Origin: Saprospiraceae bacterium UBA7328
GTDB lineage: Bacteria > Bacteroidota > Bacteroidia > Chitinophagales > Saprospiraceae
Direction of reading: 5' to 3'
Length of the DNA stretch: 10,369 bases
Assembly: GCA_002471345.1 (NCBI GenBank)
Contig: DKPS01000134.1
Span: forward strand, 561-10,929
Part shown: positions 1 through 6,814 of the stretch, in pieces
How the letters are laid out: each line of letters starts with the position of its first letter
Position numbering within the stretch: position 1 is the first letter of the stretch
Position numbers and translations under genes: made by a program
Notes under the pieces: generated by a model
The model's database searches: none
The model's input: the letters and a program-made list of their open reading frames with translations, nothing else
What the model was told of the DNA's origin: nothing

Positions 1-1
1 T

Positions 2-103
2 GGTTTTATTGAAAATGGACATGATCCAGATGAAAATTCTATTCCTGGCGATGATAATGTATGGGCGCCAGCTGGACAGGAATGGCAAAAAGAATATTAC
101 TAA
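2..103 (+). CDS. C-terminal fragment, possibly terminase large subunit (gp17)
   Basis: This is the last 33 codons of a gene that enters from the left edge, read in frame 2 and ending in TAA. The visible peptide is acidic in its first half (DPDE, PGDD) and ends in an aromatic stretch, EWQKEYY. No catalytic motif falls inside the fragment, so the sequence alone does not name it. In T4 and its marine relatives the gene just before gp18 is gp17, the ATPase/nuclease that packages DNA through the gp20 portal, so terminase is the synteny-based guess; another neck or head gene is possible. Its stop overlaps the stop of the convergent HNH gene. That it is coding is likely; its identity is weakly supported. 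Confidence 0.45.
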   Translation, partial: GFIENGHDPDENSIPGDDNVWAPAGQEWQKEYY

Positions 104-555
104 ATGTAATTTTCTTTTTTTATTTCCTCAAATCCAAAGTCATCTTCATCTTTCGTTTTTTCCGAAACTAATAACATGAGTAAAGCATCAATTTCTTTTT
201 CTAATTCTGGTCGAACATTACGAAGACGATAAAGAAATTTGACACTATTTTTTTCTACCATTTCTTTACTGACATGAGTAGAATTGTAATTTTTTTTATT
301 TTGACTTTTGGTTTGAAGTTCAAGATGCTCTGGATTCACACAACCATTATTTTCACAAGTTTGGTGAACTACCATATTTTCTGCGATGTCTCCTTTGTAA
401 AGAAGATAAGCAAATCTATGAGCTGGTTTGGATTTTCCATCATAAGAGAACATTCCATAACCTTGTTTTTGTTTGGAAGCGTTCCATTCATGGCAATTGC
501 TAGTTTTATTAATCTTAGCATTAAAACGATCTATTGCTTTTTGGGGAAACTTCAT
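100..555 (-). CDS. HNH endonuclease, free-standing, opposite strand
   Basis: A 151-residue protein with the layout of the phage HNH nucleases that carry a Cys-rich metal site. The N-terminal part has C21-x-E-W, G32-Y-G and the A45-H-R-F-A-Y stretch that precedes the active site in this family. The core is H64-x2-C67-x4-C72-V-N-P-x-H77-L, giving the catalytic histidine, the asparagine (N74), the second histidine and cysteines suited to a structural zinc. The C-terminal third, from about residue 95, is charged, with an acidic DEDD patch near 137, and has no domain I recognise. Such free-standing genes are usually mobile endonucleases that nick or cut at a site in related phages lacking the gene. 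It is the only minus-strand gene here, has an AAGG ribosome site at 561-564, and has its own TATAAATA at 593-600. Nuclease identity is firm; homing behaviour is inferred. Confidence 0.9.
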   Translation of the reverse strand: MKFPQKAIDRFNAKINKTSNCHEWNASKQKQGYGMFSYDGKSKPAHRFAYLLYKGDIAENMVVHQTCENNGCVNPEHLELQTKSQNKKNYNSTHVSKEMVEKNSVKFLYRLRNVRPELEKEIDALLMLLVSEKTKDEDDFGFEEIKKENYI

Positions 556-591
556 ATTTACCTTACACTAAATATTATTCATCAATTATTC

Positions 592-605
592 ATATTTATA
601 AATAT
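592..605. promoter_or_regulatory. Palindromic, bidirectional T4-type late promoter
   Basis: The 14 bases ATATTTATAAATAT form a perfect palindrome. It holds the T4 late -10 element TATAAATA on the + strand (597-604), facing gp18, and on the - strand (593-600), facing the HNH gene. There are 63 bases between the + motif and the gp18 ATG, and 37 between the - motif and the HNH ATG, so both distances suit short leaders. In T4 these elements are read by host RNA polymerase carrying gp55 and the gp33/gp45 activators; applying that here is by analogy. The + motif continues as TATAAATATT, like two other sites in the window. Confidence 0.75.
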
Positions 606-667
606 TGTTAGAGTAAGATATACTTTCAAACAAAAACTCAAAAAAATTAATTTAACGGAGAAAAAAT

Positions 668-2971
668 ATGGCCTTTCAAGTAAGTCCAGGCGTAAACACA
701 TCTGAAATTGACCTTACTAATGTAGTTGTAGCTGCTGGTACTTCTGCTGGTGGTATTGCTGGTAGGTTCAATTGGGGGCCAATAGAACAGATTTCTTTGG
801 TTACTGATCAAGACAATCTGGTAGAGTTATATCAAAAACCAGATGACGACAACTTTGAAACATTTTTTACTGCTGCTAATTTCTTAGCATATACAAGTGC
901 ACTAAACGTTGTTCGTGCTGCAAATACTACAACAGATAATGCAGCCGCACCAAAGACTGCTGCTGCAAATACTGGGGCATATGTTAATGTTCAAACTACA
1001 ACAGTAGAAAGTTATTACGACACATTTGATGCAGAACAAGGTGGAGCAATCGGTGGTGGTATTTCGGGAATTGCTGCTGACGGGCCTTTTATGGCAAAGT
1101 GGGCAGGTGCTTTAGGAAACAGTTTAAAAGTTTCAATTTGTCCCGCCGACAGAGCAAGTGCTACAGGAACAAGTACAGTATCATGGACTGCTTCAAGTGG
1201 TGCATTAGAAGGAACATCAAGTTCATTATTTTTGGATGAATTGAGAGTCGGTGATGCTATAGCGATTACAGATGAAACAGGATACCATATAGTAACAGCA
1301 ATTTCTGACCATAATACTGCTACAGTATTTGCAACAAGTTCTTCTGATACATCTGATGTAACAAGTAAAGCGTTTACAATACAAAAACGTTCTGCATTTG
1401 CAACAAGTTCTACTTTCATAAAAGGAACTGCTGTAACAACTGCTGATTCAAAAGTAGTAACAGGAACAGGAACATTATTCGATAAACAATTTGTAGTGGG
1501 AGATACGATAGTAATTGGTGGTGAATCACATAGAGTTGCTTCTATTACATCAAATACAGTCATAGGAACTACAACCTCTTTTAATTCTACAAATTCTGGT
1601 GCAGCTATTTCAAGAGAATGGGAATATAAAGGTGCTTTCAATGAAGGTGCGCCAACAACTTCCAATCATGCTTCTGATAAATCAATGTCACATGATGAAA
1701 TTCATGTTGCAATTGTTGATGAAGATGGGGAATGGGCAGGAACAATTGGCGAAGTGTTAGAAGCACACGCTAATCTTTCAGTTGCAAGTGGTGCAAGAGA
1801 TGATCAAGGAGAAGATGTATTCTACAAAAATTATATCAACAAGTATTCTCAGTATGTTTGGTGGTTAGATCATCCAACAATGGGTGCTCATGGAACTACC
1901 TCTTCTGCGGTTGCTGGTAATGATACTGCTGGCAACGGAACTATAGTTACTGATGGGACTGCTACATTTCGTGCTTGGGGCGCAACTGCTGATGCTACTG
2001 GTGCACAAACTTCAGACGTTTTTGAAAATCAAGGTTATCCATTGACACTTAGTTTTCAAGGTGGAACTGATGGAACAGGGCCCGCAGATGCTGACACTAT
2101 TCGTGCATACAACATAATGAAATCCGCTGAAGATGCAGATGTTGCGCTTTTCTTAACTGCAAATCATAGTTCGACAGTTATAAGACACGTTATTGATAAT
2201 ATCGCAGAATCAAGAAAAGACTGTATTGCTTTCTTCTCACCAGAAAAAGCAGATGTCGTTGGTGTAACTAACTCTTCTACTGCTACAGATAACGTAATTG
2301 ATTTTAGAGATACAGTCAATAAGAATTCTTCTTATGCTGTTATGGATTCTGGATACAAGTATCAGTTCGATAAACATAACGATAAATTCCGATATGTTCC
2401 ATTGAATGGTGATATTGCTGGATGTTGTGCTCAAACAGATCAAGTTCGTGACCCTTTCTTTTCTCCAGCTGGATTTACCAGAGGTCAGATTAAAGGAGTT
2501 GCAAAACTTCCTTTCAATCCAAAGAAAGCAGAACGTGATAAGTTATATCAAGCACAGGTTAATCCAGTTGTTTCATTCCCAGGCGAAGGCACAATCCTCT
2601 TTGGTGATAAAACACAGTTGACTAAACCATCTGCGTTTGATCGAATCAATGTAAGACGATTATTTATTCTTCTGGAAAAAGCGATTGCAAATGCTGCTCG
2701 TTTTCAGTTGTTTGAGTTCAACGATGAATTTACACGTTCACAATTTGTTGCAATGGTCGAACCTTTCTTGAGAGATATTCAAGGTAGAGGTGGAATACAA
2801 GACTTTAGAGTAGTATGTGATGCTTCCAACAACACAGCACAAGTTGTTGATACCAATTCTTTTAGGGGAGACATTTTCATTAAACCTTCACGTTCTATCA
2901 ACTTTATTCAACTCAACTTTGTTGCTGTAAGAAGTGGTGTGGAGTTCTCTGAAGTCGTTGGTGCCGTTTAA
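668..2971 (+). CDS. 18: Contractile tail sheath protein gp18
   Basis: A 767-residue sheath subunit that polymerises around the tail tube and contracts during infection. The start is set by GGAG at 657-660. The N-terminus has the family pattern SPGVNTSEIDLT, then GIAGRFNWGP (about 29-38), the arm and domain that anchor neighbouring subunits. FMAKWAGALGNSLKVSI (141-157) and the long C-terminal block from about 628 (VNPVVSFPGEG, FDRINVRRLF near 657-666, FEFNDEFTRSQF near 682-693, SINFIQLNFVAVR near 743-755) are characteristic of the T4 gp18 family. T4 gp18 is 659 residues, so this protein is about 108 longer. Much of the excess lies at about 170-318, where two similar beta-rich modules sit in tandem. 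A second Gly/Ala/Thr-rich variable stretch spans about 404-450. Its late promoter is at 597-604; it is followed by the tube genes as in T4. Confidence 0.97.
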   Translation: MAFQVSPGVNTSEIDLTNVVVAAGTSAGGIAGRFNWGPIEQISLVTDQDNLVELYQKPDDDNFETFFTAANFLAYTSALNVVRAANTTTDNAAAPKTAAANTGAYVNVQTTTVESYYDTFDAEQGGAIGGGISGIAADGPFMAKWAGALGNSLKVSICPADRASATGTSTVSWTASSGALEGTSSSLFLDELRVGDAIAITDETGYHIVTAISDHNTATVFATSSSDTSDVTSKAFTIQKRSAFATSSTFIKGTAVTTADSKVVTGTGTLFDKQFVVGDTIVIGGESHRVASITSNTVIGTTTSFNSTNSGAAISREWEYKGAFNEGAPTTSNHASDKSMSHDEIHVAIVDEDGEWAGTIGEVLEAHANLSVASGARDDQGEDVFYKNYINKYSQYVWWLDHPTMGAHGTTSSAVAGNDTAGNGTIVTDGTATFRAWGATADATGAQTSDVFENQGYPLTLSFQGGTDGTGPADADTIRAYNIMKSAEDADVALFLTANHSSTVIRHVIDNIAESRKDCIAFFSPEKADVVGVTNSSTATDNVIDFRDTVNKNSSYAVMDSGYKYQFDKHNDKFRYVPLNGDIAGCCAQTDQVRDPFFSPAGFTRGQIKGVAKLPFNPKKAERDKLYQAQVNPVVSFPGEGTILFGDKTQLTKPSAFDRINVRRLFILLEKAIANAARFQLFEFNDEFTRSQFVAMVEPFLRDIQGRGGIQDFRVVCDASNNTAQVVDTNSFRGDIFIKPSRSINFIQLNFVAVRSGVEFSEVVGAV
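1175..1621 (+). repeat. Two tandem beta-rich modules inserted in the sheath protein
   Basis: Residues about 170-240 and 245-318 of gp18 follow the same pattern: a Ser/Thr-Gly run, LF-D, an x-VGD-x-I-x-I core (VGDAIAI at 194-200, VGDTIVI at 277-283), an H-x-V-x-x-I strand (HIVTAI at 207-212, HRVASI at 288-293), then a Thr/Ser-rich tail. The VGD motifs lie 83 residues apart. At DNA level a 16-base exact direct repeat (1327-1342 and 1396-1411, offset 69 bases, in frame, both encoding FATSS) lies at the module junction. The pattern resembles surface beta modules found in many phage structural proteins. The duplication is visible; a surface-decorating role is inferred. Confidence 0.6.
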
Positions 2972-2980
2972 TATTTTTGA

Positions 2981-2988
2981 TATAAATA
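2981..2988 (+). promoter_or_regulatory. T4-type late promoter for the tail-tube genes
   Basis: TATAAATA matches the T4 late consensus exactly. It lies in the 43-base gap after the sheath gene, 26 bases before the ATG of the first tube gene. The downstream bases (ATTACA) differ from the TT shared by the other three sites. AGGAG at 3003-3007 is the ribosome site. The following genes up to the portal have no further consensus element, so this may drive all three tube copies and gp20. Confidence 0.75.
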
Positions 2989-3014
2989 ATTACAACAAGA
3001 TTAGGAGAAATTAA

Positions 3015-3578
3015 ATGGCAATAGGAAAAATTTCAAACTTTAAGTCAGCGCTCACGTTAGGGGGCGCTCGGCCAAGTTTATTTGATGTACAAATCTATAG
3101 TCCAACTGGCCCAGCAGGATTAGAAGCATTAAGAAAATCACAATATCAATGTACTACTACTTCAATTCCTGGCTTGACTATTACACCGATTGAAAGACAA
3201 TATTTTGGTAGGACTGTAAAACTTCCTGGCGAAATGACGTTTGGAACTTTATCCACCACTTTTATCAATCCAGAAGATTATGGATTAAGAAAAGCGATGG
3301 AGACATGGGCAGAGTATATTAATGGAACTGAAAATAATTTAGCAGGAAGTGTAACACCTTCTGAGTGGTATTCTGAACTTAAAATAAGACAATATACAAA
3401 AGATGGTAGTGTAGCAATAGATTATGATTTTGTAGATTGTTGGCCAAGTGCTGTTGATCCAATAGAATTAAGTTATGATACAACAGGTGCGATGGAAGAA
3501 TTTAGTGTTACATGGGAATATAACTATTACACTTCAACTGCTCAACTTACTTCTACAGATTTAGGTGACCAAGAATAA
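3015..3578 (+). CDS. Tail tube protein gp19, first paralogue (divergent)
   Basis: A 187-residue member of the T4 gp19 tube family, which stacks as hexameric rings inside the sheath to form the DNA channel. Family marks are GGARPSLFDV (16-25), SIPGLTI (50-56), Y-F-G-R-x-V-K-L (63-70), the TTFINPEDYGLRKAMETW block (81-98), an IRQYTKDG strand (124-131) and the closing CWPSAVDPIELSY (142-154) with EEFSVTWEYNYY. T4 gp19 is 163 residues; this one is longer and ends in an extra Ser/Thr-rich tail, TSTAQLTSTDLGDQE. It lacks the RT(F/Y)DxW motif shared by T4 gp19 and the next two genes, having MTFGTLSTT instead, so it is the most divergent copy. It could be the main tube subunit or a specialised ring such as a cap or baseplate-proximal ring. 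AGGAG at 3003-3007 fixes the start. Confidence 0.88.
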   Translation: MAIGKISNFKSALTLGGARPSLFDVQIYSPTGPAGLEALRKSQYQCTTTSIPGLTITPIERQYFGRTVKLPGEMTFGTLSTTFINPEDYGLRKAMETWAEYINGTENNLAGSVTPSEWYSELKIRQYTKDGSVAIDYDFVDCWPSAVDPIELSYDTTGAMEEFSVTWEYNYYTSTAQLTSTDLGDQE

Positions 3579-3593
3579 TTTAAAAGGAAAAAC

Positions 3594-4139
3594 ATGGCAT
3601 TCGCAGTTTCACAATTTAAATCTAACATTGCTTCAAACGGTGGTGGTGCAAGACCTTCTTTATTTAAAGTAAAAATTAGTAATTCGGTAGATGGTAGCTT
3701 GTCTTTTGCAAATAATGAAGCTATACTGGTTAAAGCTGCACAAATTCCTGGCTCAACTATTGCTCCTCTTCCTATAAACTATGTTGGAAGACCAATAAAA
3801 TATGCTGGATTTAGAACTTTTGATAACTGGACAACCACTATAATCAACGATGATGATTTTTCTATGAGAAATAAAGTTATGGAATGGATGAGAACAATTT
3901 CTGGTCAACTAGACGGCGAAAGAAATGAAAATTATGGTGCTTATGCTACTGCAGCTGGCAGATATTTTGAAGGTGAGGCTGTCGTTACTCAGGTAAATAA
4001 AGATGGTGAAGATGGTCAAGAATACAAAATTTCAAATATTTGGCCAACAAATCTTGGTGAAATTGCTCTTGGATGGGAAAATGACGCGATAGAAGAGTAT
4101 ACAGTCGAGTGGTGTTATGACGCATGGGCATCTGTCTAA
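3594..4139 (+). CDS. 19: Tail tube protein gp19, second paralogue
   Basis: A 181-residue tube-family protein and the copy closest in motif content to T4 gp19. It has GGGARPSLFKV (16-26), QIPGSTI (50-56), the Y-V-G-R-P-I-K-Y-A-G strand (63-72), RTFDNWTTTIINDDDF (74-89), which corresponds to RTFDDWTVTVMND in T4, and IWPTNLGEIALGW (149-161), which corresponds to LWPTNVGELQLDW. It ends at a D-A-W-x close like the D-Y-W-E end of T4. A longer loop at about 106-127 (Asn/Gly/Ala/Tyr-rich) separates the two sheets. The gap from the previous copy is 15 bases, with AAGGA at 3584-3588. It is the best candidate for the major tube subunit. Confidence 0.93.
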   Translation: MAFAVSQFKSNIASNGGGARPSLFKVKISNSVDGSLSFANNEAILVKAAQIPGSTIAPLPINYVGRPIKYAGFRTFDNWTTTIINDDDFSMRNKVMEWMRTISGQLDGERNENYGAYATAAGRYFEGEAVVTQVNKDGEDGQEYKISNIWPTNLGEIALGWENDAIEEYTVEWCYDAWASV

Positions 4140-4162
4140 TTAATATCAGAAGAAGAAAATGA

Positions 4163-4702
4163 ATGGCATTCGCAATCTCAGAATTCAAATCAAATCTAAA
4201 GGGAGGTGGCGCAAAGTCAGCCCTTTTTCAAGTCAATCTTAGTTATCCTTCCGTTGTAACCACTCCCGCAGTTAATGCTCGTTTTTTAATATCAGCAGCA
4301 TCCATTCCAGCAAGTACCATTGGAACATATGATGTGTTCTATCACGGAAAATCCATAAAAGTTGCAGCAGATAGAACTTATGATGCTTGGGAAACTACTA
4401 TTATAAACGATGAGGATTTTGGAGTGAGAAAAGCGTTAGAGGAATGGATGGAATTGCTCTCAAAATACAAACTAAATACTAGAAATAAAGATGTAACTAG
4501 CACCAGAGAAGGCGAAAATGCTAGTTATAAACAAGATTTAACTGTCACTCAATTTTCCAAAAATGGGGATAGTCTGGAAACATATAAGTTTATAGGAGCA
4601 TTTCCAACTGCATTATCAACTATTGCTCTTAGTTGGGAGGGAAATTCAATCGAAACTTATACTTGTTCGTGGACATATGATTGCTGGGAAAAATCACTAT
4701 GA
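4163..4702 (+). CDS. Tail tube protein gp19, third paralogue
   Basis: A 179-residue tube-family protein, closer to the second copy than to the first. Both begin MAFA-x-S-x-FKSN followed by GGGA, and the first 12 bases of the two genes are identical. It keeps SIPASTI (48-54), the H-G-K-S-I-K-V-A strand, RTYDAWETTIINDEDFGVRK (71-90), F-P-T-A-L-S-T-I-A-L-S-W (147-158) and a Y-D-C-W-E close. The loop at about 103-122 is charged and unlike the other copies. The ribosome site is poor (AGAAGAAG, no GGAG), so it may be translated less than its neighbours. An ATG at 4159 is out of frame. It might be a tube end-ring or initiator-like protein rather than the bulk subunit; that is inference. Confidence 0.9.
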   Translation: MAFAISEFKSNLKGGGAKSALFQVNLSYPSVVTTPAVNARFLISAASIPASTIGTYDVFYHGKSIKVAADRTYDAWETTIINDEDFGVRKALEEWMELLSKYKLNTRNKDVTSTREGENASYKQDLTVTQFSKNGDSLETYKFIGAFPTALSTIALSWEGNSIETYTCSWTYDCWEKSL

Positions 4703-4725
4703 AAAATATAATAGGAGAATAAATT

Positions 4726-6228
4726 ATGGCTTTTGAAATATTTGGTTTCAAAATTGAAAGAAAGAGTCAAGGTGCAGTAAACGCAAATGTTCCAGCATTT
4801 ACTATGCCCGAAAACGATGATGGTTCTATGATGGTATCTGGAGCTGGTGCTTATGGTACTTCTCTAGATTTGGATGGTCAATATAAATCTGAAATTGAAC
4901 TAATTCTAAAATATCGTGAAATGGCACAAACTTCTGATTGTGAAATAGCAATAGACAACATTATCAACGAAGCAATAGTAATAGACGATTCAAGAAATCC
5001 TGTTGATATAATTCTTGATAGGACAGATTTATCAGATGGAATAAAGAAAAAAGTAACTAATGAATTTCACACAGTATTGGATTTACTGAATTTTAATAAT
5101 TTTGGTTACGATATTTTTCGCAGATGGTATGTAGAAGGAAAATTATACTATCATATAATGATTGATGAGAACAATCCACAACTTGGAATTGTTGAACTGA
5201 GAAGTCTAGATGCTACAAAAATCAAAAAAATAAAACAGATAAAACAAAAAGATACTGCTAACCCTAAGCAAAAAGAAGTTAGTCTTGAACAAATGTTCAA
5301 CTATAACGAATCTGGTTTGGGAAATAGAACTTCTGATGGTATATTGATTTCGGGTGATAGTATCGCATATTCTACTTCTGGTTTACTTAATCCCACAAAA
5401 ACTGGTGTATTATCCTATCTCCACAAAGCAATTAAACCACTCAATCAACTCCGAATGGTAGAAGATGCGATTGTTATCTATCGTATTTCTAGAGCACCAG
5501 AACGAAGAATTTTCTATATTGATGTTGGTAACTTACCTAAGTTAAAAGCAGAACAATATATTCGTGATATTATGACACGATATAAGAATCGTTTAGTATA
5601 TGATTCTACTACTGGTGAAGTCAAAGATGACCGAAGACATCAATCAATGTTGGAGGATTACTGGTTGCCACGAAGAGAAGGTGGAAGGGGAACAGAAATT
5701 ACCACACTTCCTGGCGGAGAAAATCTAGGACAGTTAGAAGATGTAGAATACTTCCAGAAAAAACTTTATAAAGCAATGCACGTTCCTGTATCTCGTTTAG
5801 AGGCTGACTCTGGTTTCTCTTTGGGGAGAGAAAGTGAGATTACTAGGGACGAGCTGCTTTTTAGTAAATTTATTGGAAAACTACAAACAAGATTTTCTTT
5901 GTTATTCGGTGAAATACTAGAAAAACAATTGATACTAAAAAATGTAATAACTTCCGAAGAATGGTCAGGAATAAAGGATAAAGTTCATTATAAGTTTGAA
6001 AAAGACCATTATTATTCAGAATTTAAACATCAAGAAACTTTGACTCAGAGAGTGGATCTCGCTAGAAACATGGAAGATTATGTTGGTAATTATTATTCAA
6101 GAGAGTTCTTTAGAAAAAATGTTCTAAGACAATCAGACGAAGATATTAAAGCACAAGATGAACAAATAAAAAAAGAAAAAGATGAAGGTGAGTTTGAAGG
6201 TGATATGACTGTAGATGATGGTTTTTAG
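4726..6228 (+). CDS. 20: Portal vertex protein gp20
   Basis: A 500-residue portal subunit (T4 gp20 is 524). Twelve copies form the ring at one capsid vertex that starts prohead assembly, docks the packaging terminase and later joins the neck. Recognisable blocks are KYREMAQTSDCEIAIDNI (62-79) with VIDDSRNPVDI (85-95), the wing-region FGYDIFRRWYVEGKLYYH (126-143), and RISRAPERRIFYIDVGNLP (253-271) followed by the YKNRLVYD, DDRRHQSMLEDYWLPRREGG and TTLPGGENLGQLEDVEYF stretches (286-343). SRLEADSGFSLGRESEITRDE follows at 356-376. These are the blocks used as gp20 diversity markers in marine T4-like phages. The C-terminus (475-500) is Lys/Glu/Asp-rich. AGGAG at 4713-4717 supports the start. There is no late element just upstream, so it is probably read through from the tube genes. 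Confidence 0.97.
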   Translation: MAFEIFGFKIERKSQGAVNANVPAFTMPENDDGSMMVSGAGAYGTSLDLDGQYKSEIELILKYREMAQTSDCEIAIDNIINEAIVIDDSRNPVDIILDRTDLSDGIKKKVTNEFHTVLDLLNFNNFGYDIFRRWYVEGKLYYHIMIDENNPQLGIVELRSLDATKIKKIKQIKQKDTANPKQKEVSLEQMFNYNESGLGNRTSDGILISGDSIAYSTSGLLNPTKTGVLSYLHKAIKPLNQLRMVEDAIVIYRISRAPERRIFYIDVGNLPKLKAEQYIRDIMTRYKNRLVYDSTTGEVKDDRRHQSMLEDYWLPRREGGRGTEITTLPGGENLGQLEDVEYFQKKLYKAMHVPVSRLEADSGFSLGRESEITRDELLFSKFIGKLQTRFSLLFGEILEKQLILKNVITSEEWSGIKDKVHYKFEKDHYYSEFKHQETLTQRVDLARNMEDYVGNYYSREFFRKNVLRQSDEDIKAQDEQIKKEKDEGEFEGDMTVDDGF

Positions 6229-6243
6229 TGAAACAATAATGTT

Positions 6244-6251
6244 TATAAATA
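6244..6251 (+). promoter_or_regulatory. T4-type late promoter for the prohead-core operon
   Basis: TATAAATA lies in the 50-base gap after the portal stop and continues as TATAAATATT. There are 27 bases to the ATG at 6279. It is placed to drive the three coupled small genes and probably the protease gene. Unlike the copy before gp18, the palindrome covers only TTTATAAA and gives no minus-strand consensus. Confidence 0.78.
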
Positions 6252-6278
6252 TTAATAGATAATTTTTTGGAGATAGAA

Positions 6279-6551
6279 ATGGCAGAACAACCAACACAAA
6301 AAGAATTTAAAGCTGTAGACATTGTAGATTATGCAATGAACGCACAACCAATAAGAGTGAACGATGCTTTTGATTCTATAATAGCGGATAAAGTAGTGAG
6401 TTCTTTAGCAACTAGAAAACAAGAAGTTTCCGCTAGAATGTTTAGTGATAAAGTAGAAGAGCCGGCTGAAGTGGAAGTTCAAACTGAACCTCAAACCGAA
6501 CCCCAAGCAAAAATAGAAGATCCACCAACAGATACAACGGAGACACAATGA
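6279..6551 (+). CDS. 67: gp67-like prohead core protein
   Basis: A 90-residue protein in the T4 gp67 slot, between portal and protease. T4 gp67 (80 residues) is an acidic core component cleaved during head maturation. The middle, residues about 29-56 (DAFDSIIADKVVSSL, then TRKQEVSARMF), matches the short helix shared by T4-like core proteins, compare TIDLIKEEKIAIARNF in T4. The C-terminal third is acidic and Pro/Gln/Thr-rich, with QTEP repeated in QTEPQTEPQ near 68-76. The start chosen is the ATG at 6279, six bases after GGAG (6269-6272). A TTG at 6267 in the same frame would add four residues but overlaps the ribosome site. The last codons overlap the next gene as ATGA. Assignment rests on position, size and the helix motif. 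Confidence 0.72.
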   Translation: MAEQPTQKEFKAVDIVDYAMNAQPIRVNDAFDSIIADKVVSSLATRKQEVSARMFSDKVEEPAEVEVQTEPQTEPQAKIEDPPTDTTETQ

Positions 6552-6814
6552 AACTATTAGCAGCAAAGACTGCCACAACTGCCACCGAATTAAGTTTGGG
6601 CAAAGCAACAGCTGTTGCGGTTTATTGTTCAGCTATTTCGATTATTTCAGTAGTTGAAAATGATGGAACTGAAGGGGGAACAGGCGGAACTGTTCAAGGT
6701 TCTATTACTTTACCCGCTGGTTCAGTAACAGTAATTAATAAAGACCCTGACCAATTTATACTAGCAAATGTAACAAATGGTACTTACACAGTAGTAGCAT
6801 CATCTGGAATATAA
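6548..6814 (+). CDS. Small beta-rich protein of unknown function, likely virion-associated
   Basis: An 88-residue protein with no Cys-rich or catalytic motif. It begins MKLLAAKTATTATELSLGKA, then alternates hydrophobic strands (VAVYCSAISIISVVEN at 23-38, TLPAGSVTVINK at 54-65, DQFILANV at 68-75, YTVVASSGI at 80-88) separated by a Gly/Thr-rich loop (40-51). That looks like a small all-beta fold. Short proteins of this general pattern occur among marine T4-like head genes as hypothetical or structural proteins, from memory and not checked. It starts inside the stop of the gp67-like gene (ATGA at 6548-6551) and its stop shares a base with the next start (TAATG), so its dose is tied to its neighbours. 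T4 has no counterpart here; gp68, the T4 occupant, is a helical core protein. A capsid accessory or core role is inferred from position only. Confidence 0.8.
   Translation: MKLLAAKTATTATELSLGKATAVAVYCSAISIISVVENDGTEGGTGGTVQGSITLPAGSVTVINKDPDQFILANVTNGTYTVVASSGI

Noticed and set aside
274..705. A + strand open frame of 143 codons opposite the HNH gene
   Set aside because: It is antisense to a protein with a complete HNH motif, its translation is a run of hydrophobic AT-rich codons, and it crosses the late promoter and the sheath start.
1015..1665. A 216-codon minus-strand open frame inside the sheath gene
   Set aside because: It mirrors the codon pattern of the strongly supported sheath gene, has no ribosome site or promoter, and shows no family motif.
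668..2971. Possible gene fusion or frameshift explaining the long sheath
   Set aside because: The frame is continuous with family motifs at both ends; the extra length sits in an internal inserted segment.
2972..3014. Possible terminator between sheath and tube genes
   Set aside because: The gap has T-runs but no stable stem; a promoter element and ribosome site account for it.
6267..6278. TTG start that would extend the gp67-like protein by four residues
   Set aside because: The TTG overlaps the GGAG ribosome site that is well spaced for the ATG at 6279.
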